Assembly (NCBI GenBank): GCA_002102555.1
Contig: MCFL01000001.1
Location: 868,001-932,000, forward strand
Source of the DNA: Catenaria anguillulae PL171
Taxonomy: Eukaryota > Blastocladiomycota > Blastocladiomycetes > Blastocladiales > Catenariaceae
Length of the DNA stretch: 64,000 nucleotides
Reading direction: 5' to 3'
Made by a program: the position numbers and the translations under genes. Position 1 is the first letter of the stretch, and each line of letters begins with the position of its first letter. Under the pieces are notes generated by a model that made no database searches, was not told where the DNA came from, and saw nothing but the letters and a program-made list of their open reading frames with translations. This document shows positions 36,636-48,078 of this stretch, in pieces.

Positions 36636-39057
36636 TCACGAGGAAATGCACTCGTCTTCACGGGCACGCTGGCGAAAGATGGCAATATGACGACCACAAA
36701 GCACAACAAAGGCGTCACCACGGTCGCCCAACACAGCAATCTGTGACGCCGTCAACCGACCACCCCGAACCCTCGCCCGTGCGGTGTCCAAACCTGGTTC
36801 ATGATCACCTTGACCTTCCTCATGATCCTCATCCTCATCTGATGTACCGTCTGCTACATGCTCGCCCTCATTCCACTCGCCATCTTCCTCATCCGACTCC
36901 CCATCCCGTCTTCCCATTCCCCATCGTCACCCTCATGCTCGTCCTCCGCGTACATGTGAAGATATGCATTCGTTTCCACCTGCTCATGGACGGTCATTGC
37001 GACCTGGAGCATGGCCGCGGGGTCAAAGCCGTTTGGCGTTGCTGCTGGTCAGCAGATCTGCATTCAACCTAGCCAAGTCATCCGGGGCGGCCCCGCAATC
37101 GCTCGCACGTCCTGGTGCCGCCTCGCTCGACGCGGAATCGGAAATGTAATCTGGGTCAAGCGCAAACAAGTCGGTCGCGTCCTGGGCGTCGTATCGGCCC
37201 ACGCCCTCGCTTGATCGCCCGTGAACACACACGTGCGCAAAGAATACTCGGCGGCCCCGTCCATGCACGCACGACTACTCCACTGGCTAGCCGTTGAGGC
37301 TGCCCGCACCCCGTCGGGTTCAAGTTGAACAAGAATCCTCTTGGCGCAACTCCGTCCCGACCGTCGCATCGCAAATCGACCACGGTCACGGCACCGTCGT
37401 TTTGCAATACAAAGAACAAGTGTCCAATCACTTCACCTGCCAAATACGACGGACCAAGCACCTCGTTCAACACTTTGCTCGCCCGCGGCTCGACGGGCTC
37501 GTCAGTCCGATCCACATACTCTGGCGGATCATGCACAGGCAGACCCAAGAGCGTCAAGTGCGTGCCGCGCAGATGATGGTACTCGTACAGGCCAAACGGG
37601 ACATCAACGCGTCCACAAAGAATCTGCATCCACTTGCGCTGGTTGTGCATTGGCGGAACGGTGGTGAAGAATGTGCTGCTGACAGGCCGAGGCGGAGCGG
37701 CAACTCTTGCAACAGACCCGGGCGATAGATTGGGCGCAGACGGGCAAACTGGTTGTGGCAGTCTTCGGGCATGGCCGAGATCCAGTCGATAAGCTTTCGC
37801 TGGTTACGGTTCCAGAGCGCAACGTCGCCTTGTTGAGTGGTAATCACGGAGATCGGAGGGTTCGGGAGGGCGAGTTCCGGGTGGGACGAGGAAAAGTCAT
37901 TGAGAGGATTGAAGATGAGTGGGAATGGTCAAGTGCGATACGGGAGAGAGGGTGGCGGCATCGAGCGTGTGGACGTGGACGTGCGGCGTGAACGAGTACG
38001 AGTCCATGTGGAAAAAAAGAACATGGGCGTCGTTTCGGGCGGCTCGAGCCGTTAAACCTGGCAAAAAAAGTAACGTTGCGTTAACAGACACAATTTTTTG
38101 ACGAATATGAACGCCGGGAAATACCTTGTGATGGGCCTTGGAAGGCAAACGAGGCCATGGACTTGCCCGCCAAACTGCGTAGCACCAACAGGCCATGTCG
38201 TTCACGTCGGAGTAGGCCACTAAGTAAGTCTGCCGCTTGCGATCCACCCGCAGCAAAGAGACATGAAGCCCACGCCCGGCATCCAGTGGCTCGTCGCCGG
38301 GTCCAGTCATCGGCAGGTCGCCTGGATCTGTTGTGGAAGACCCGAATCCAGGATGGCGCAGAGTGTGACTCGTGAGTTGAACGAGTTCCGGATACTTGAC
38401 AATGTGCACAACAATTGAATAATCAATGGTGGGAGCCTTACGGCGACGAAATGCCAAGTAGGCAATCAAGCCCTGGCCCGTCAATGGGTCAATGTCGGTG
38501 CAAATTGACTTGAGGAACATGAGCTCCTCGTCGTCCTCGTCGGTGGCGGTCACGGGCGACGGTCTGTGATCCAGCAGAGTCACGTCGTACCCTGTGCTGA
38601 CCGATTCGCCACCGTGCGCGTTGGCCCAATCTGACTGCAGCAACACCGAGGGGTTGACTCGTGGTTTCTCTTCATTCCGCGCCGACACAAAGTGCGTGTT
38701 CGGAATTGGAGGTATCTTTGTACCCTTGATCCAAATGCGATCCAAACGAACTTGATCTTTGAGCAGTGCCCACCATGAAAACGGCAGGTCAGCATGGCGC
38801 GGGTGACGCTCTTGGCCGTCACGCATGATCGAGCGGTTGGCGGCAATGACGGCATGGTAGGCAACTGGCTCCGAGGCAATGAGGCTGGCGAGTTTCTTGC
38901 ACACAAGACGAACTGCAAGCAGCTCGGTCGTGGAGACGGTGTCGGCGAGGTCGCTGAGGACCAGTACCCAGACGTCGTCGGGCAACAGGTCGAGGTAACG
39001 AGGCGTGGTCGTATTCAAGGTCATGGCGACACTAATTGCATCGAGTTCATGAATCAT
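36636..39057 (-). CDS. F-box protein, long, with several frame breaks
   Basis: The N-terminus holds a clear F-box: LLPDDVWVLVLSDLAD...LLAVRLVCKKLASLI, within the first ~70 residues. About 310 codons are uninterrupted from 39057 to 38125. A possible 67-nt intron (38058-38124) has a strong 3' site (TTTTTTTGCCAG), but its length is not compatible with the flanking frame, which also reads through. Further blocks in other frames are GDVALWNRNQRKLIDWISA, VDVPFGLYEYHHLRGTHLTL, VIGHLFFVLQNDGAVTVVDL and an acidic tail with VLGDRGDAFVVLCGRHIAIF, ending at 36636. GDVALWN and GAVTVVDL look like propeller strands, so a degenerate beta-propeller after the F-box is possible. The target is unknown. An ATG at 39024 is an alternative start. 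Confidence 0.6.
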
Positions 39058-39299
39058 GATACATACGGACGTGCGGGCCTTTCTTTGTGTTTGTTTTTCT
39101 CTCCTCTAGTTGTCTCAACATGAGTATGTAACCCCCTCGCACACGCTCTCGTCGTCAAGAACCATGAACAGCTGCTGGCACATGCTGTGCACGAAGACGG
39201 CGACTACACATTATGATGCAGTCAAGACAGAAAAAGGAATTAACCATCCGCGTGCGAATGAAATGGCGATAAAGCTGCAAACACATATGATGTCCTCGC

Positions 39300-40820
39300 T
39301 CAACAATGTCCTTGCCCCGTCACCCTGGGCACGACTGGACCCAAATGCCGCACAAACGTGCGCAGGACAGACATGACGCCCTTGACCGCAAAATGGCCAA
39401 AATTGGCCAACGTGTACTTGCGCGGCGTGTCGTCCGCAAAGTGCGACACGGACAGGTCGACGGCAATGAATGCCGGCAGCTGCTCGGCGTGCACATGCGC
39501 AAAGTGTTCGTCGACAAGCGCTTGCACATCCACGCAGCTGCCTGGGGCGAGCTCCGGGTCGATGGACACGGCGGCAAAGGGAGGAGTGTAGGGCGCAACG
39601 GGCGGCGCGGTGGAGGAGGCCGACGTGGCGAGCATGTCGTGGTTGGGCGGGGCGAAGATGATGGCCTGGAACCGGACCCACAGCTTGTGGAACGTGAGCT
39701 GGATGGGCGGGTCCGCAGGTTCGGATTCGTCCAAGGGCGGGCCCGTGGACGGGTTGCCTGCTGGTTCGAGTTCGTCGAGGGGCGAATCGGCCGACTCGAG
39801 TGCATCCAAGAAGGAAGAGATGAACTCCTTGCGAACCGGGCCGCGCCATGCACCAATTCCCCGACAATCTCGTCGAGGGCGTGCATGAATGTCACGTTGG
39901 ACCCGGCATCGACATGGGCCTTGATGGTGGCATGCAACACCTCAAGGAAGGGCGGCCCGCCAAAGTGGACAATGGCCTGCACGAGGGTGTTGGCCGCACA
40001 TGCCCCCTTTTCGATGCCGGCGTAGGTGGTGTCTGTCAGCAACGACCGGCTGTCAGCGATAGAGCTGCCGGAGAGAAGCTGGAATGTGTGCGAACGTACA
40101 CCACGCGGCTTGGCATCGAACACATCATGGATGCGTGTGTCGGTGCCGGCCTTGAGCGTGTACTTTGGGGCGTACTTGTTGTCCAAGTACATGCTCTTGA
40201 CGTTCCAGGCAGAGCCAGTCGGGCGGCGGACCGTCGGTGTCTGAGTCGAGACTGAGGCAGTCGAGGCGGCAGCGACGGCGTCTGCCTCGACACCGGCAGC
40301 TTGGTTGCGTTCGGAGACATAGTCAAACTTCTTGTTGGCCTTTTGCTTGGTGTGGTGCATTTCCGAGAGGTTGTGGATCAACTGCAGCCGAAAAAAAGAA
40401 CGGATGCGTGAGCAGAGCACGCTGGGCCAACAAGTGAAAACGGGCATGAAGTATACCTTCTCGTTGTTGGCAGTCTTGTAACTTGCGATGGACTTGAGCG
40501 GGGCTTGGATCAAGCGCAGGTGGGCGGGCTGGTCAACGTTGCGGGTTGTTGCCGACTGGGCCAGATCTAGAGGGCGGATCCAAGACCTCGGTCAAGTTGA
40601 GGCCGGGTGGCGTCGTGGGAGCGGCCGCGATGCGGATGAACGGGGCAACGTGCGAGTTGAGGACGCCCTCCTTGTTGCAAAACGCCCGGAAGTTGACGGC
40701 ACGGCGCGAGTAGAGTTGCATGTCGCGGGCGAGTTGTTGGACTTGTTCGTTGTTGCGGTTCAGGTAATGGGCGCGGTAGAGGTTTAGGCCGAGGGCGGCG
40801 GGAGAGGTAGTAAACGACAT
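39300..40820 (-). CDS. Unrecognised protein, about 470 residues
   Basis: The start at 40820 (MSFTTSPAALGLNLYRAHYL) leads into a conserved-looking helical block (YSRRAVNFRAFCNKEGVLNS). A 75-nt in-frame intron is likely at 40382-40456. The frame breaks near 40565 and near 39810-39830. Mid-protein is KGACAANTLVQAIVHFGG and, near the end, EQLPAFIAVDLSVSHFADD. The two together faintly recall the Cys box and a later block of ubiquitin-specific proteases, but no clear His box is seen, so I do not assign that family. A Pro/Glu/Asp-rich linker lies between them. Adjacent genes give no clue. Confidence 0.45.
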
Positions 40821-41771
40821 GTCGCGAATGGGGATGGTGAAATGTAAACGGGTACGGATGGAGTGACTGCACAACGACGGACTGCGGTTCCGGTGTGGAC
40901 CTGGATCTGACTACCTAAACAACTCTGATGCCACACGGACCATCGATCCACCCTTAACGCGCCTTTTGGCTGCGTCGGCCCGTCACTCCAGTGACAACTT
41001 GCCACCTACTGTGCCGCTCTGATCCCTTCGGTCGGACGATCGCGACAAGTTCATGAGATTGTTTTCTTGACGAAGTGGAGACGAATCCCCTTGGTCCAAG
41101 TTGGAAATCATTGATTCCCATTCGCACGTCATGGCGAAGGAAAAACGACCACGCCCTCACAATGAGGGTGTCTGAGTCGGGCTGAGGCCAGTCGAGGCGG
41201 CAGCGGCGGCGTCGCCGCCAGCAGCTTGGATGGTCGAGGAGGGTTGGTAGACATGATGATGGAACGAGGAAGAGTACAGTGGGTGTGGTTGCAATAGAAT
41301 GCTTGGGGTTATTCGAATGCGTATTGGCAAAGTGTCTTCATGGATGTCGACAGCTGCCCTTGAATGTAGAGTGGATCATGGCCTGTGCCGTGGGCAGGCC
41401 TCTCTGGGCGTTGGGTGTCGCTGTACTCGCTGGCCGCTGGATCAAGTCAATGAGTAAGTGAGTGACACTAGTACTAAATATACAACTGGTCCAGACGGAC
41501 GGTCGAGAAGCAAGTCAAACAAGTGATTGGGAGAAGGCGTGCAAATCCGGTAATCCGTCACAGCCGCGAAGCAAATGGCGGAGGGCGATGGCGCGATGAC
41601 GTTCCGGTTGTGGAAGGAGTGAGGAAGCCTCGAGGAAAACTGCGGCGGGCGGCGGGTGAGTTCTCGAAGCTTGGCGTTCTCGAACCACTCTGAGGACTGT
41701 CCGCTCATCCTCTTTCCTCTCGCTCCCATCGACAAGTGTTGATGCAGCAAGGACACATAGTACATGGCACC
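40821..41771. other. Divergent promoter region with a partial gene duplicate
   Basis: Between the unrecognised gene (-) and the Sel1-repeat gene (+). It contains, at 41166-41230, a degenerate copy of 40236-40304 from the coding part of the unrecognised gene, in the same orientation. Nothing else recognised. Confidence 0.5.
41166..41230. repeat. Degenerate direct copy of 40236-40304
   Basis: Both segments begin GGTGTCTGAGTCG, continue with AGTCGAGGCGGCAGC and end GGCAGCTTGG or CAGCAGCTTGG, differing by small indels and substitutions. The source copy encodes an Ala/Ser/Thr-rich segment of the unrecognised minus-strand gene. Confidence 0.65.
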
Positions 41772-43288
41772 ATGAACAGCACCAGCATCCCCTCCATGGC
41801 CGCCACCGCGGGCTCCGCGCCAGCAGCCACAGACCGTCGCCCACCTCGTCTGTTTGGTGGCCGCCAGCCCCGCCAGCCAACGGCAACGGCACATCTTCCC
41901 AACCAACTCAGCAGCACATCCAGGCGCCTCAGGCCCAAGCTCCACCGCATGGCCAAGCTCCACGCCGTACGACCTCCACGACCCGCAAACCCACCGCTGC
42001 GGCGACAGCGGCCCTCGCGCCCGCCAATCTGGTCTCTGCGCCAACCGCCAACGGAACCGGCCAAATGTCTGCCGACGCCCGAGTGCGCGCCGTGGCGGCG
42101 ATGGGCTCTGAATCGCCAACAGCGCCTAGCCCCAAGCAGCAGTCTCCATCACCCGCGCCTGCCACTTTCCCACCGCCCCGCTCACAGCCCATCGCCAACC
42201 CGCCCAAGGCCGCTTCCAACGGAGCCATTGTACACGTGTACTCGAACGGCACGACTCCAAACGGACCTGGCCGTGTCGCCACGCCGCCCACGCCGCACAT
42301 GCAGCATTACCCGATTCACATGCAGCAGCACATGTACCAACAGCACCAACAGCCGCCTCACCCAGGGGCCGCAACTGCGGCGCAAAATACATCGCGCCCC
42401 GCCGTCGCCGTGCCTCAATTTTCTTCCCAATCGTCACTCGTTCCCCCGCAACACCTCGACGACGATGCGGACAGTGACATTGGCCAGCCGCCCTCGCAGC
42501 CATTCACGCTTCCTCCAGGCACGCGTCCGTCGCCCTCGGACTTTGACACCATCTCCCGGCACCTATCGCTCGGTCGCACCCCAGCGGCGCATGGTGCCGC
42601 CCCGCTCCACCAACACTCTGCACCTCCCATGCCGTCGGCCGACGATGTGCGCGCCATGCAAGCAGACACGCACATCCAAAACGGGATCCAGCTACACGAG
42701 CGCCTGCAACTGACGGAATCGACGCGCGAGTTTGAACGCGCCGCACACCTTGGGTCCGCCACAGGCATGTACTTGTACGGCATGGCGCTGCGGTCTGCGT
42801 GGGGTGTCGAGCGTGACGAAAAAAAGGCGTTCGAGTACCTGTCGCGCGCGGCCGATTTGGCGTTGCGTCAAACGTCGGCTTTGCAGGCCGGTGGCGGTGG
42901 CGGAAAGGGTGGGTCGGGTGCCGCCGCGGCAGGTGAGGAGCAAAGGGCTGCAGCGGCCAGGGAGCTGACGCTGGCCATTTACGAGCTGGGCCAGAGTTTC
43001 AGGAATGGCTGGGGCGTGAAAAAGTGCCGCAGGACGGGCGCGCATTACTTGCAGATTGCTGCCAATTTGGGCGACCCGGACGCACAGGTGGATTGCGGGT
43101 TGGCGTACTTGAATGGCGATGGCGTCAAGCGCGACAAGATGATGGCGGCAAAGTATTTCCGGCTGGCGAGCAATGCGGGCATTGAGTTTCCGGGCAACTC
43201 GTGGATTTGGAAGGACAAGTACAATGTCACGGGCGTAGATAAAAAGGTCAAGGGCGGTGCAGCCGCCGCTCCGCCCGCGGGCAAGTGA
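41772..43288 (+). CDS. Sel1-repeat protein (Nif1/Dsf2-like)
   Basis: About 505 residues. The first ~290 are Pro/Gln/Ala/Ser-rich and probably disordered, and the C-terminal third has Sel1-like helical repeats: EFERAAHLGSATGMYLYGMA, GWGVKKCRRTGAHYLQIAA and GDPDAQVDCGLAYLNGDGVK, ending in a NSWIWKDKY motif like that of fungal Sel1-repeat regulators related to fission-yeast Nif1, a mitotic inhibitor. A Gly/Ala insert (GGGGGKGGSGAAAAG) splits two repeats. The frame shifts by one base near 41850, between FGGRQ and PPAPPANGNG; downstream of 42065 it is continuous to the stop. The function is inferred from architecture only; Sel1 repeats also occur in Skt5/Chs4 chitin-synthase activators. Confidence 0.68.
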
Positions 43289-43522
43289 TTCACGTTGAGG
43301 TTCTGTCTGTGGCCGTGCTTTAGATAGGCTGGGCCATTAATCCTTGTTAGCCTTTCTTTTCTCCATCCCTTGCCTTCACTCTTTTTTCTTTCTCTCATCA
43401 TCTCCCACAATCTGTCAATAGCTTACACACCTTTGGCGACTGCTTGATGCTGTTTCTGCCTTTCCTCTTGTCCTTTTTCTTCACGATATTTATAGACTTT
43501 GGTCCCAAACGAAAACAAAAGA
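43289..43522. other. Convergent 3' ends
   Basis: Short spacer between the Sel1-repeat gene (+) and the cyclin gene (-); T- and C-rich, with no further feature. Confidence 0.4.
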
Positions 43523-44902
43523 CTAGCGACGATAGCTTCGCGAAGACCCACTCCCATAACGACTGCTGCTGCTGCTGCCACCAACATAAGAATAATCCCG
43601 ACCGACACCATCCCTGTCCCTGTCCCTGTCCCTCTGGCGGTCACGGTCACGGTCACGCGAGTCACGGGTGTCCCGCTCATGATCTCGGCTGACACGGCCG
43701 CCGCTGCGGTCGTCCCGATACCGATCCTCACCACGGTCCCTGTCCCTATCCCGATGTCCATCCCTTGCCGACAATGACGAGGACGACGAAGACAAGGGCG
43801 AGCTCCTGGTCGCTGCTGCTGCCGCCGCCGCGCGTGCCTTTGCCACGGCCGCCTGAACCGCGGCAGCATCCACCTTAGGCTTGGCGGCTGACATTGAGGC
43901 TGCTTGTCTCTTGCGCTCCCGCTCCTCCAGTTCCAGGGCCGCTCGCCGTTTTCGCTCGTGTTCCGCTTGATCCAACCGGCACGGCCCCTCGCCTCCAACT
44001 CTTTTGCCGGCGCATCATTCGAGGGCACCAACCTGCGCTTCAATTCCTCCTCATCCAGCGCCAGCCATGCCTTGATCTCGCCCACCGTGACTGGCAAGTC
44101 CACGGGCAACGGCACATGTTCGGGCCCGTTGGCCACAAGCTGGTGCACGATAAAATCGATGTCTTGGCAATGTACATCAGCCACGATCTCGGCCCACGTG
44201 TCTGGAACCGTCACATGTGCCTGCCTGACGGCCAACTCGACACATGCTGCGCCAATGGCATGTGGCGGAAAGTAGAGAGCGAGCGGCACACGGAACGAAT
44301 CATTGGCCAGGTTCCACGCGCGTGTGCAATGTCGAGGGGCCATCCAGCAGGTTGAGAGCACGTAAAAAGTGCATGAGCCATAGGTATACGTCGGGCGCAT
44401 GGTCGACGTGCACGTCAAATCCCAAAGCCTTGAGCAGATACATTTCCGACTTGAGTAGTGCGTGCTCATAGTCGGTATATTCGGGTGATCCAATCCGAAT
44501 TGGGTCCGGATCACGTCTTGGGTCGTCTTGGTCTTGGACAGAGCCTCGCCAAGTGGTTAGGACATGATGGAACACGGAGATGAGCGACTTGATGGACACT
44601 TGTGTCTCCTCCACCTTGCACGCGAGAAAGAGGGCTGCAAGGGCAATATCGCGGATCGAGTGCTTGAGGAGCGGCGCCGACGATGACGAAGGTGCAGAGA
44701 GGAAGCGATGCAGCAGGACGTGGGCCGTGGAGAGCGTGGTCGTGGCGGGCAGGCCCAGCAGGTGTGCTGTGGAGGTGAGAAGAGTGCAGCCGAGTTGGCG
44801 TAGGCGCGAGTCGAGCAGCGCGGGGATGGCGCCGGGTTCTGAACCAGCGGATGCAGCCGAGGAAGAGAATGACGAGAGTTGCGGAGAGTCTTGGTCCTTC
44901 AT
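43523..44902 (-). CDS. Cyclin L-like transcription/splicing cyclin
   Basis: Cyclin of the L/K/T group, partner of CDK11-type or CDK9/12-type kinases in RNA polymerase II transcription and splicing. First cyclin box: RLRQLGCTLLTSTAHLLGLP, TAHVLLHRFL, DIALAALFLACKVEET and LLKSEMYLLKALGFDVHVDH. After a break at about 44311-44325 the second box follows: WNLANDSFRVPLALYFPPHA and IGAACVELAVRQAHVTVP. A further break near 43975-43990 leads to a basic coil (ERKRRAALELEERERKRQAA), a poly-Ala stretch and an Arg/Asp repeat (RDRDRDRQRDRDR), comparable to the RS tail of cyclin L. It is divergent from LETM1 across a 421-base shared promoter. Confidence 0.8.
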
Positions 44903-45323
44903 CGCCGTGGTGGTTGTGTGTCGTCCCGATAATCATATTGACGTGTTGCAATTGCATGTGTTGAAGCCGTTTGAGCCTTTTGCGCCGCAATCAACGTGAC
45001 TTGTCGCGTGAGGTCACGCTTTGCTGTAGGTTGGAGCGGTTCCAGTTGGCGGCATCACCCCGGCCGACAGATGTCACGTCACCATTGGCGATTGGCGGCC
45101 AAGGCTGGCCGCAGGCACGGGCCACGGCTGACTCGGCGCGGACCCGTTGATTCCCGACATGACCATGACATGACATTGGCTCCACTTCCGGACTCTCTCT
45201 CTCCCGTACAAAGTCCATGCATTTGGTCTCCATGTAATCCTCACTACCCCGACCTCATCCTCAGCCTTCTTCTCCCTTACTGATACAATACGCTGCCCAC
45301 CCGCGATCAGCCCAAACACCACC
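44903..45323. promoter_or_regulatory. Shared divergent promoter, cyclin L-like and LETM1
   Basis: 421 bases separate the two start codons. The sequence is GC-rich in the middle. No factor site could be assigned. Confidence 0.45.
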
Positions 45324-48078
45324 ATGCTCGCCCTCCGCCGCGCCAACCTCATTCACCGATCCGGCCTGCCACGGTCCACGCCCGTGTCCCTGGCCGCCGC
45401 CGCCACGGTTGTCGGCACCGCCTCCGTCTCGTCGCACCACGCACGGCCCATGGCCTTGCTGCACGGTGCCGTTCCGCGGTCCCCAGCATCCGCATCAAGA
45501 TGGTCGCCAGCGACGCCTACGGCTACGCCTGCATCGCCCGTCATTGTGTCTGCCCTGGCGCCGCACTGGAGGGCGTTTTCCACGTCCATTCTGCTCCGGG
45601 TATGCCCGCGCCATTCCGATCCCTGCCCATCAATATGGGGTCTGCGATCACATGTATGGATACTGACTTGGACGCAAATGTGCAGGCCGCCGAGAGTGAC
45701 CAAAAGCCTGCTCCGCCGTCGTCGCCGTCGTCGTCTTCCACCTCGCCCCCTCCACCCGGATCTACCGCCTCGCCAACCTCTTCCTCATCCAACCTGCCAA
45801 CCACCACTACATCACCCGCGCCCGTCCCCGCACCCGCGCCTCCAAAGCCATTCCTGCGCAAGCTGCGCGAAGACACGTGGCCGCACATCAAGGAAGAGAT
45901 TGCGCACTACAAGGAAGGATCCAAACTGCTTGCGTACGAAGTCAAGTTGTCGTCACGGTACCTGCTCAAACTCATGCGCGGAAACAAGCTTTCTCGGCGC
46001 GAGCACCGCCAGCTCAAGCGTACCGTGTCGGATCTGTTCCGCTTGGTCCCATTTGCCATCTTGGTCGCCATTCCATTTGCGGAACTTGCCCTCCCACTTT
46101 TGCTCAAACTATTCCCAAACATGCTGCCGTCAACGTTTGAAAAGTCGTTTGATAAGGAGGAAAAGAAGAAAAAGATGCTCAAGATGCGCCTCGAGCTCGC
46201 CAAATTCCTGCAAGAGACTGTGGACGAGATGGCCGTCACGTCGGCCGACAAGCAAAATGCCACTGCGGCGCTCGAGTTTTCCGGGTTTTTCCGCAAGATC
46301 CGCACCACGGGCGAACCCCCCGAGACGGACGAGCTGATTCGCGTTGCGCAGCAGTTTGAAAACGAGCTGACGCTTGAAAACTTGAGCCGCCCACAGCTCG
46401 TGTCCATGTGCAAATACATGGGCATCAATGCCTTTGGCACCGACAACTTTTTGCGGTTCCAAGTGCGCAACAAGATGCGCCAGTTGCACACGGACGACCA
46501 GATGATCTTCTTCGAGGGCGTCGAAAGCTTGAGCGTGTACGAGCTGCAGCGCGCGTGTGCCGAGCGAGGCATCAAGACCATTGGCGTGAGTCCGGCGCGC
46601 CTCAGGCACGATTTGCAGCAGTGGCTGGATTTGCACTTGATTCACAAGATTCCCAGCTCGCTCTTGATTTTGAGTCGCGCATTCATCATTTCCGATCAGC
46701 CCATGTTGGATTCCAGGCGCAAGGGCGAGGTTGTGGAGGAGTTGCCAAAGACCACGGCAGAAGCTCTGCAGGCCACGTTGCAGTCATTGCCGCCCAACTT
46801 GGTGCGATTTCGTTGTTTTTTTTCTCTTACTCGTGCGGTTATGATCCGGATTTTCTGACCAGCTTCTGTCTCGTTTACCAGATTAACGAAGCCGAGCTCA
46901 AGCTTGCGGATCAAGAAGGCAAGGCCTCATTCAAGAAGAAGCTTGAGGCACTCAAGCAGCAAGAAGAGATTATCGCCGAGGAACTCGAGCAAGAGGCCCA
47001 GGCTGCTGAAGAGGCCAAGTTGCGCAAGCAGCAAGAGGAGGCAAAGAAGAAGAAGCTCGACGAGGAATCCGCTGCTGCTGCTGCGGAACCGACCACCACA
47101 CCCGCCACTGCCGCCGAACCCACCGCGCCCGCCGCACCTGGAGCAGGGACCCCCGAACCCGCGACCGCCTCGGCCGCCGCCACGACTCCACTGCCCACAA
47201 CCCCCGTGCCCGTTGCTGATGCAGTTGCTGCCGCCGTGGCCACGGCGCATGTGGAGCCCGATGTGACCATGTCGCCCGAGCAGGTCAAGGAGCTTGGCGA
47301 GGCGATCAAGGTGCTTGTTGCGAGATCAGCCGTCGACACGGAGCGTGTCGAGCTGGAGAGTCTCAAGGGAGGAAGGGCCGAAAAGGAAAAGGAAAAAGAA
47401 AAAGAGAAGGAGGTCAAGGAAAAAGAGGCTGCGGCCGCTGCAGCGCCAGTCGAGACCAAGGAGACGGTTGCACCTGCCGCCGAGCCCGTGACGGCTACGC
47501 TGCCAACGCCGTCGACACCTGAGCCAGAGGCGGCACCCGCTTCACCATTGGCTACAGGTCCAGCTTCCGCGGAACCTGCCAAGGACCAACCCGCCCCTGC
47601 TACCCCAACCCCCACGCCGGCCGATGTGGCCTCTGCCGCTGCCGCCGCCAAGACGTCCAAAGCCACAACACGTCTCGACTCGCAAGTCGAAAAGCTGCTC
47701 AACAAGATCTCGTCCGAGCTCGAGCAGTACGAGCTGGAAATGGCCACCGATCCGAAACTGCCCTTGATTCAGGCCAACGAGCGCGGCCAAATCACGGTAC
47801 AAGACCTTGAGACGGCGCTACGCGTGATCCGGTCGCGGCCAAGTGATGATGCAGAGATCAAGGCCATTGTGCGCAAGCTCGATGTGGATGGCGATGGGCT
47901 CGTGGCCTTGCACGAGTTGATGGAGTTGGCCAGGTCGGTTGAGGAGGTGGAGGGATATGGTATTGTCGTGGAGCCCACAACGAGTAGTAGTAGCGCGGCA
48001 AAGTCTCCGGCTGCCGCGGCTGTGGCTGTGGCGGATGAGGGCAAGGCGGCAAAGGAGGCCGGCGAACAGAAGCAGTAG
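45324..48078 (+). CDS. LETM1/Mdm38 mitochondrial inner-membrane protein
   Basis: Inner-membrane protein for mitochondrial K+/H+ or Ca2+/H+ exchange and ribosome binding. Exons 45324-45599, 45686-46801 and 46882-48078; introns 86 and 80 nt; phases agree and there are no frame breaks. Exon 1 is an Arg/Ser/Ala-rich presequence ending WRAFSTSILLR. After a Pro/Ser linker comes the LETM1 core (VKLSSRYLLKLMRGNKLSRRE), one membrane helix (LFRLVPFAILVAIPFAELAL) with LLLKLFPNMLPSTF, and the ribosome-binding-like domain (LVSMCKYMGINAFGTDNFLR). Coiled coils flank a ~250-residue Ala/Pro/Thr-rich region. An EF-hand (DVDGDGLVALHELMEL) lies near the C-terminus, as in animal LETM1 but absent from yeast Mdm38. 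The total is about 860 residues. Confidence 0.93.

Noticed and set aside
38058-38124. A 67-nt intron in the second long F-box gene
   Set aside because: The splice sites look plausible, but removal would put a stop right after the junction while the read-through frame stays protein-like; left undecided and not used for the coordinates.
43612-43670. CTGTCC/GGTCAC tandem repeats read as a regulatory array
   Set aside because: On the minus strand they encode the Arg-Asp repeat of the cyclin L-like C-terminus.
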